A DNA stretch of 64,000 nt from Brasenia schreberi (Eukaryota; Streptophyta; Magnoliopsida; Nymphaeales; Cabombaceae): contig JAYKKT010000091.1 in assembly GCA_036023115.1 (NCBI GenBank), positions 29,454,001 through 29,518,000 on the forward strand. Direction: 5' to 3'. Below the pieces are notes generated by a model that saw only the letters and a list, made by a program, of their open reading frames with translations, ran no database searches and had not been told where the DNA came from. Position numbers and translations under genes: made by a program. Shown piece after piece: positions 55,422-64,000 of this stretch. Numbering within the stretch: position 1 is the first letter of the stretch; each line of letters opens with the position of its first letter.

Positions 55422-55794
55422 TGACATGAGCCGAAGCAAACTAGAGTGTGCGGAAGTTTAAGCAGATTGAAAAGTCTCTTGGAATCAAGGTTTCGGTCCA
55501 GAATGCTTTTTATAAAGGAAAGAATAAAACAATATTCACGACTTCTATTTTTCATATCTTTTCCCATTACACATTCTCATTATGGGTTTTCCTTGTAACA
55601 ATTTTGAGAGATTACATCTCTGTGATATCCGTCTTATCTTTTGTAAGGTTAACATGGTTTTTGTTAATGTAAATCTTTTGTTTTTGTAAAAGAGTGCATC
55701 TTGTGAAATCTAGAAAGGGGTTCTTTTCCTGGATTTCACAAGTGCTTGTTACAAAGATCGGATAAAGTGGCCACTAGTTATTATGTAACTTTCA
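55422..55794 (-). repeat. Diverged LTR, left copy
   Basis: About 373 bp, paired with 61647-62036; tg...ca in the plus reading. Confidence 0.8.
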
Positions 55795-56795
55795 TCTCCC
55801 ACTTGACCACTTGAGTTAAGTTATGATACACTATCTCGTATATTTTCAGGTTGTACCATTTTCAATTGTAAGAAAATTACAACTAATATATGTTATGCAA
55901 TTTTTCTTCGTAAAGAGATCTTCCGAAATGCCTTTAGTGAAGGAGCCAACCAACATGTCTTTAATTGACATATAAGATATAGACATTTCTTTCTTTTTAA
56001 GCATATTGTGGACATAGTAAAATTTAACCATTATATGCTTGCTTCTAGAGCTATTAGCTCCATATTTAATCAATGTGATTGATAAATGACAATTAATTCA
56101 TTAGCTATATTAAGTTTTAAATCATGTATGAAGCGATTTATTTAAACAGAACTAGTTGCAATCATACCATACTGCAAGTAACATACTGAGCTTCTTGTGT
56201 ATGCAATGCTATACAACCATGTTTCTTCCAAACCTAAGAAATAATACTACTATCAAATATTGATTTGCTATCATCTTTATTCTTAACAAAGTCATCATCT
56301 GAGCAACCTATCATTTTTAATTCATTTGTTTGAATGTATAATTTTAAATCTTTTGTTATTTTTAGATATCTTAGAATCCTTTTTAAAGTAATCTAGTATT
56401 ATCAACTAGGATTACTTTAATATCTACTCACAAGACCAACAACAAAGCTTATATCAACTCTTGTACATAACATAACATACATTAAGCTACCCACAACTTA
56501 TGCATACGAAACATTATGTTTTCTTTGTCCTTCACTAAGACAATCAACCTTACTCAAGTTGAATCTTTTTAGCAATATATGTATTCACAAGTTTCCAATC
56601 ATCCATTTTAAAACTTTTCGAGGATATAATCAATCTCTCTCTTCACTCGGACACATAAGTTTAGATTCTCGATCATAAGAATTTTTTATACACAAAATAT
56701 ATAGGTATCTCTTCCATATCCTTCATCTCAAACTTGGAGTTCAACTATGACTTTGTTTTAACAATCATATCATTGTCATTCTTAGTTAACAATAT

Positions 56796-56798
<3 letters not shown>

Positions 56799-56847
<49 letters not shown>
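56799..56847. repeat. (AT)n microsatellite
   Basis: About 24 uninterrupted AT units inside the decayed Copia pol region. Confidence 0.97.
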
Positions 56848-56850
<3 letters not shown>

Positions 56851-58299
56851 ATAGAATGACAAAGTAGCTCCCATTGGTGCAAACATATACTCAGTAGTCA
56901 AGTTCATTAGCTACAAACACAAGTTTTAATATAACATTTAAAAAGTTAAATACTATTGATGAGGTGATTGTTTTAGGCCATATAATGATTTTTCAACAAT
57001 TATACTTTGATTTCCTAGCCTTCAATAATTATTCTTTTGGTTGTTGCATATAAATGATTTTATTTAAATCATCATTTAAAAATATAGTTTTTACATCAAT
57101 CAAGCTAATGCAAATCTAAATTATAAATAAAGAAATAACCATAATAATCCTTATGAAAGCAAATTTCGTAATAGGAGAATATAAATATCTACATAATATA
57201 TCCCCTTTTGTTTCAAAAATCTTTTTGCAACCAATCTCATCTTAAACTTATCAATTGATCTCTCGACTTTTTATTTCTTTTTAAAAACCTATTTATAGCA
57301 TATGACTTTCCTTCCTTTAGGCAAATCTATTAACTCCTAGATTTAGTTTTTCTCAATAAATTTAATTTTCTCATCTATTTTTTTTCTCAATTGATAATTC
57401 AAATAAACTGATAGTTTGCTAATAAGACAAGTTATCAGTCAATTCATCTAAATCTACTGAATTATATATTTTTTTGTGAGATAAGTATGATAATCCTTTA
57501 AGTATAACAATGTAGCCTTACTTGTATGTCCACTTAGGGTTTCAATTTGTATAGGAATATCATTTGGATCACTATCCATAGTTTTAAATGATGATAGATC
57601 GAGATCATTTGTACTTTCATCATCATTTTCAAAGATATCACTCTTAGTATCTTCTATGAATTCAACATCCTTATTTTTAATTAAATCATAGTCCTTGTTA
57701 TACAAAATCTATGTTCCTTGGATTCTTTTGGGTATCTAATAAAAATATATATCAAGCACCTACTATCTAGTTTGTTTCTAAACTCATGAAAGATCTTTAC
57801 ATAGATATTTACCTTCATAGATGACTTACGTATGTCTTTTTTTCAAATTACATCTTACATGGTATGGAGAATACAACCTTACACAATACTCTATTTAATA
57901 TGTATATGATTGTAGTTAATGCTTATTCTCAAAATACCCTACGTAGATAAATATCTATTAATATGAACTTAGTCATATTTAATAAAGTCATTATATCTTT
58001 CAGTTATACCATTATATTGAAGTGTTATAGGCATGTATTATGTTTTGAAATACCAAAGTCTTTATAATATTCATGTTTTGAAATATCAAAGTCTTTACAA
58101 TATTCAATAAATTTTGTAGAGATATATTCACCATTTCTATCAGATCTTAAGACTTTAATTATATATCTTGATTGATTTTCAATTTTTTGTTTATATTCTT
58201 TAAATATATCTAGTGCCTCATATTTATGTGGAAAGAGACATAAATATCAATATCTTAAATAATCCTCTATAAAGTTTATCAAATAAACATTTCCACAAT

Positions 58300-61200
58300 G
58301 AAATCTTATCCTAAAAGACTGACATATATGTGTGAATGATTTTTAATAAAGTTGTTGGCCTAATTATTTCTTTAGGGAAAGTTTTTTTTTGTTATTTTCT
58401 CTTGTATAGAGGCTTCACACTTATTAAGAAAAGTTTTCTTAGAACCAAGACAATAAGTTAAAGTTGACTAATTTTATCAACTTATTCATACTTATACGTT
58501 CTAACCTTTATGTTGTACATTCACATCAATAATAAAGACACAATGAATATAAGCAGAAAAAGATGTCTCATTTTCATTAACATTGAGTTTAAAAACTCAT
58601 GTTTAGAATAAAAAATTCTGAAAATTGTTATTTTAACATGTTTTTCCAAGGACAAACCTAACCTAAAAGCCTTTCTTAACAAGGGCAAGCAAAGATACAA
58701 TATTGCACTAAATAAGTAACACAATCAATACATCAATAAGTATAATATGGGTGGCTCTTGTAACAATCCAAAAGGATCCAACCCCTAAAACATCAACAAA
58801 AGAGGTATTTACTTAAGCTTCTTTTTCTTTTGGTTCATAGCTCCCTTCTCCCTCCTTGCTCTTTGAAATGTGTTGGGCACCTCTACAATCCATCTATCAG
58901 CTAGTCATGAGGCAATCCATGTATAAACATTCAAGAATGACACCGATTATGTCACACTCACACAAGTCAGAAACACGACCATATTCGAACTGATGCCACG
59001 TAACCAACCGCTTCCCATGTGAGCGTGAGTATAAACGGAAATTAAAAACAAGTATAGCCAAAATCAAACTCGAATGAAATATCAAACTTAAATGTATTAA
59101 TATCCATAAATCTAAATAATTTGAGAAAAATGGTGTGGGGCCACCGAACATAAACCTCAAGGTTAAGATAATTGTTTAATGCTTATCTAAGTTATACCAT
59201 CTCAAGATGTAGCTCGATCAACTATTACTCAACTCTGTGCATCTTAAAAGTGTTAACTTTAGGATGAACTATAAAAATGATAGGGTGAGCTCCGACCCAT
59301 ACTTCAGTAGGAAAGTTAGACCTTTAAACTAAACTCATACTAAAACATATATGTTTTCACAATCATTTCATAACAAATCACATTTTCATTTCTAACTCAT
59401 GATTTCAAATTCATACTCACACACACATGAATCAATTACGATAATTACAACTCATACTGTGTCTATCCCAAGGTCACATGAGTGATCCAACCTTTCCTTA
59501 CATGACCTTGGTCACCTCGTTTACGACGGTTAAACTATGCCTACTCTCACAATAGAGTGCTCAAGAACACATTCTATATTCGTCACAAGCCGAAATGCTC
59601 GAAGGACTAAAATGTCTTTAAAGATCTCACACAAACCACACAAGTACAACTTATGTACTCATACATCATTATATTTCAAAACCAATTACAACTTATCAGA
59701 TTCACAAGTTCATATCCAGATCTACATATAAACAAATCAATATCCATACAATATTCAAATACCATTTTATACCAACATATGCATATCAAAACATGTTCTT
59801 TGTCAACCAAGTCATAAATAAGTTTACTTTAAAAGCATATCAAATAACTCATAATTTTAAATATCATTTAAGAATCATCAATAAAGTATTTAATAATCAT
59901 ACATATTTAAATCCATTCAATATAAGGAAAATATCTTCTAGCATAGTTCTACTAAAGAAAGCATAACCCCCTACCTTAAGGAGTACCAAGATCCAAACCT
60001 CAAATGATGAACCTAACGCAACAAATCGGATCGAAATTGGATCCCAAACGACCTTCAAATGACCTAACACTCAACTTGGATCCAAATAAGTTGTCTTGGA
60101 TTTGAATCACCACTGGATGTATATTTGATCCAAATTAAGCAACACAATAGGTATTCCGTATTCCTATGTCAACACAAAACTTGGTCTGGACTTGAAACAA
60201 TTTAAATGGGTTCTAAGTGAAACCCAAAACCTGTTTCAAGACTCAACCTAGATATGTTTCTAATGCAAACACAACCAATAACCGATAACACGATTCTGAC
60301 ATGTTCTTGACACAAAACAATTAGTATGACACATTACATGAGACACGAGGTGACACAATGTTGTTTCATAGCCTATCGGACATGACACGACACAACACGA
60401 GAACTAGGACACACCCAAAAGGGGTCGGTTTCCTTAGTTTCTCCGACAACTTTTCTATTATTTTCTGGGAAGAACGAAGGTTGACGATGATCCTAACCGA
60501 CTGCCTACCTCTCCTCTTTCAGGCTTGCCCAACATTGGTCGTCGTTGATAGCATTGTGGCAAAAAAAACTCAAAGAAAATAAAGAGAACCCTAACAGCTC
60601 TATTAAAGAAGAAATATGATGATTCAATGCAATTTATGACACCATCTGGTTGCCAAACCACCCAAAATCAACCTATCTAGTGAGGTATACCAAAAACCCC
60701 TTAATCCAACCCATAATCGATGAAGAAATCACCATTTTCAACTGAAAATCGAAGTAAATGGAAAAACAAAAAAACACAGAAACATACCTTTTTCCGACGT
60801 CTTCCCTCAATCAACCCTATTTACCGTTGCTGATATCCAATACTCTTGTGCCTCTAGTTTACATGAGAATCAACCTTAAAATGATTGATTTAGAGTAGGG
60901 TGTTTTTTGCAACAACCCACCCTAGCTTTCCATCAATGCATTCCATCGTGCGTTGATGGAATTTCAACCGATTTGTATTCCTATGATTTCTTAATTTTTT
61001 TTTTTTATTCTGGTTAGTTCTAGAGTTAAACCTTAAAACGACCAAAGCTAAGAGATAGGGAGGGAGAAGAATCGGGAATGGTTGTTTCCCGTTTGAAACC
61101 AATTTATCTGGTTCTTTGTTTCTTGTCTTTTAAGACAAACCATGAGCAAACTCACATCTTCCCCGTCTTCTTTTCTTTTATACTCTATTGCGTGGTTTGC

Positions 61201-61633
61201 CTCTTTTCCCTTGTTCTTTTTTATTTAGATCAAAGAACAAAGAACCAACAAGGGAAGGAGATGGCCTTAGAGGTAGAAGGAAACTTTGCTTCAATTTAAT
61301 AGATAAGTTTTATTGTTATCTCTTATCTTTTAGACCTCTTTTGTTCTTTTATGCCCTCTCTAAGTGTCTTTCTTTCTTGTCCAAACAAAAAAAAATCTTT
61401 AGGTTAATGCCCTTTCAAAATAGAAACAAAAAACTTTCAGTTTCTATAGATCTTGATAAGAGAACACAAACAAAACTGTTTTATGGAAACCAATCGATAT
61501 ATTTGTTTGTTTCTAATCAAGATCAATTGATTATACTCTATCCTTGATGCATAATCTCTCTTTTGAAGATAATATACTTGTGGAGTATAGTGATTATGGA
61601 CAACACAAAAAAGCAGTTGTGGATCCTGAGTAT
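58300..61633. other. Interior of the old Copia element, mostly unidentified
   Basis: Expected to hold gag, but none can be read. The text changes near 58740. The stretch at 59240-60980 ('ggtgagctccgacccatac' and repeated 'gacacgacacaacacg'-type phrases) looks like another, unidentified repeat inserted here. No ORF with known motifs. Confidence 0.4.
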
Positions 61634-61646
61634 GCTTTGATACCAT

Positions 61647-62036
61647 TGACGCTAACCAAAGCAAACCAAAATGCACGGAAGCTTGAAGACGCTAAAAGTT
61701 TTGAAAAGTCTCTTGGAATCAAGGTTTCCATCTAAAAAGTTTTTCGTAAATGAATGAACAAAACAATATTCACCATTGGCTTCTATTTTTTTTTCTATAC
61801 ATTTTTCCTGTTACGCATTTTCATTTTGGGTTTCCCATGTAACAGTTTTGGGAGATTACATCTCCATGATATTCACCTTTTCTTTTGTAAGAATTAAACA
61901 ATTTTATTAACATAAATCTTTTGATTTTGTAAGAGAGTGTATCTCATGAAATTAAAAAGGGAGGCCTTTTCCGGATTTCATAAGTGCTTGTTATAAAAGT
62001 GAGATCAAGTGGTCACTAGTTACTTTGTAATTTACA
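61647..62036 (-). repeat. Diverged LTR, right copy
   Basis: About 390 bp, paired with 55422-55794; the PBS lies immediately to its left. Confidence 0.8.
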
Positions 62037-64000
62037 TGAAGAACCAATTATCTCAAGCACTTTCATCTAGGCCTTAACCTATTTAAATGTGGGTGTACTA
62101 TGAGGAGGTTTTAACATCCTGCATGTGCTTTTTAATGTAAATTCATCAACACCGTCAGGAGGCCGCCCATGCCTTATTATCTGGCCACCTATGCCTTGTC
62201 ATCATGTGCTAGGTCATTGATACTAGAATTGTAGGCCTAGACCCACATGAGCTTGTAATGGTAGTTATGAAAAACCATGGTTCAGTGTTTGATTCATAAG
62301 TACTGATACTTGGGTTAGCAACACTAGAGAGAAGGATGCATTTGGGTTTTGGTGTGAAGACTCTAGCTTCAGTTCCTCTGGCCCACCTCCCCTGCTACCA
62401 AAGTTTATGCCTCTCAATGGTACCACAGTTTCACGCTAATGACGAGTTTTGTATTTGATGCATAAAAGAACTTGGAATTGTTAGTACCAAAATTCAAAGT
62501 CCAATCCCCTAGAATCTTGTATCAAACACAACCTAATACAATACATCATCAATAATTAGTTGCCACTGGCATTCACCACTACCACCCACCATATTAGCAA
62601 TTGACCAAAGCTCGACTATATGAGTCTAATATCTTGATCTAAGAAAGGATTAGACACCAACTTCATTATACATGCCTGGTTAAAGAAATGATCTTTGATA
62701 TTAAGGCTACCAACCATTTTCGGTCGACATATAATATTTCAATCTATGTCACATGCTAACGATGACCCCATATGATATTTCATTGGATTAAGTTGATGTT
62801 ATCCATGTATTCTTAAGGTAGAAATGTAACATGCATCATGTATATAGGAATTGCTTAGATGATAGATTGTGTTAATATGGTATGACCAGCCATTGGAGGG
62901 GTATTTTTCAACCCACCAATCTTCTTTTTTTGATCTTTTCAATCATATAATTAAATTAATTGCTTCAAGAGGAAAAATAATCTATGAGAATGCCCAAGTC
63001 AGTCCCTAAACCATCAATTACATGAAGACCAATTTTTGCTCACATCTGTGCAAGGTTCGTCTACGTGGCATTGATGCAGGTCGTGTCATGGTCATGTTTC
63101 CTCCGAGTGTGACACGACTTTCATTGACCCAACCATACTTTAAACAAACATTAAAGTTGAAACATTGATACGAAAATTGGGTGGCTTTCATTGACCCGAC
63201 TATACCTTACTTTGTATAAGGTGTGTGAGTTTCAAGGGATTTGCTTGTATATTCCACTATTAGGTAGCATAACTTTGGTCCGTCAAGAATTTCCCCTTTT
63301 AGGGAATTATGACAAGCAATAATTAGATAGTGTATTGCTATGCAATACACATCGATTATGATATACACAAATTTGAGACTCGATCCTTGTGTTACTCTCT
63401 AGTCCTTTCATCATTCTAAGAGTTGTAGAGGTGAAAGTGAGCTACTTGAGCTTTATTTATCTAAGCTAATGTGGGGGAGGTAATGCTGACAGGGTGGATG
63501 ATGTGGTAGGTAATTACTCACGTAGCGGTTGATGTGATACTTTAATCAACTAATATAAGTTAACGTTACATGTAACTTGGCCACTGACTTGGCAATTGAT
63601 ACACCACATCAGATTAAGAGTAACAATATTAGACATTAATCACTAATTTGATTAATAGTGAAGACCACATTATACCTTAAAGAACTTTGCAAATTACATA
63701 AATCAAAATGAAATATTGTCAGGCAGGGAGTGATAGCACCCTACCGTTGAGCTACCGCTATGGGCAGGCAGGGAATTTATGAATTAAAACGTCAAAAGCA
63801 AAGTTTAATTTCTCTTTTCTATTATAAAAGGGAATTCGTTATCCCCTCTTTACAGGAGCTGCGATATAAGTAGAAACAATGAGATTACAAAGCCACGAGG
63901 CACAACAACACGCGCCTAGCGCCTTCTTCCATCAAATCCATGTGCTCCCAATGAAAAATCCCCCACTCCCCAAAAGAATTGCCCCGTTGCCTAAAAGAAA
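62037..64000. other. Intergenic sequence, nothing recognised
   Basis: No gene, LTR, TIR or RNA gene could be supported in the last 2 kb. The final 100 bp become C/A-rich. Confidence 0.4.

Larger units (their letters stand above)
55422..62036 (-). mobile_element. Old Ty1-copia element with two diverged LTRs
   Basis: LTR-like repeats at 55422-55794 and 61647-62036 share long blocks ('aaaagtctcttggaatcaag', 'tcataagtgcttgtta'-type text). The minus-strand PBS 'gctttgatacca' (61634-61645) adjoins the right repeat. A minus-strand purine tract ('agtgggaga') adjoins the left one. RNase H C-terminal text is readable at 56073-55846 (SKHIMVKFYYVHNMLKKKEM, then ISYMSIKDMLVGSFTKG). Decayed RNase H and RT follow at about 56100-57400 and an integrase/linker region at 57450-58300 (open piece 57705-57454). 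The gag part is not recognisable. The flanks CAAAG and TGAAG are not a clean TSD. All coding parts are broken. Confidence 0.8.

Noticed and set aside
61078..61547. ORFs rich in Phe and Leu as membrane protein genes
   Set aside because: They are in T-rich sequence inside the old Copia element and have no recognised family or start context.
63725..63775. tRNA-like text on the minus strand ('gcggtagctcaacggtag')
   Set aside because: It resembles a D-arm, but no complete cloverleaf with anticodon and T-arm could be drawn.

Overview
The window is nuclear DNA of a flowering plant. The evidence is a spliced plant-specific gene with GT-AG introns, Ty1-copia elements primed by initiator Met tRNA, RTE-clade LINEs ending in (GTT)n, hAT-type DNA transposons and overall AT-rich sequence. 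The species cannot be named from what is visible. Very long, transposon-filled introns in a conserved gene suggest a large genome.

One host gene dominates. An orthologue of BLISTER (BLI), a coiled-coil protein known in Arabidopsis as a partner of the Polycomb protein CURLY LEAF, runs on the + strand from an ATG at 4179 to a TGA at 54376. I could place 13 coding exons by joining codon phases and by recalled similarity to the family. They total about 2.32 kb (about 773 codons plus stop) in about 50.2 kb of genome and show no frameshift or premature stop. Splice sites are GT-AG except intron 3, which appears to use a GC donor; the end of exon 2 is uncertain by a few codons.

Layout: 1-508 is unresolved and 509-2770 is a broken Copia pol on +. 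From 2771 to about 3880 nothing is recognised, and about 3881-4178 is the presumed promoter and leader. In BLI, intron 3 has an old RTE 3' fragment. Intron 4 has a small hAT-like element and two RTE remnants. Intron 5 has an RTE with a foreign insert. Intron 6 (15.1 kb) has a non-autonomous LTR element, two Copia remnants, an RTE inserted into a Copia, a second RTE inserted into the first, and two micro-RTE insertions. Intron 7 (13.6 kb) has two composite RTEs and a 7-kb hAT-like element that carries a lectin-receptor-kinase gene fragment and a very young Copia element. Intron 11 has a long RTE. Downstream of BLI are an unrecognised 103-codon ORF and an old Copia element bounded by two diverged LTRs (55422-62036). 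The last 2 kb hold nothing I recognise.

Most insertions can be ordered from target-site duplications read directly in the sequence: 18 bp twice in the nested RTEs, 8 bp for both hAT-like elements, 5 bp for the young Copia and 9-16 bp for other RTEs. No CRISPR array, operon, rRNA or convincing tRNA was seen. I found no clearly new biological system. The most interesting points are a 50-kb Polycomb-partner gene that stays open across nested transposons, the gene fragment captured in a hAT-like element, the very short RTE insertions, and RTE copies that share the same disabling mutations.
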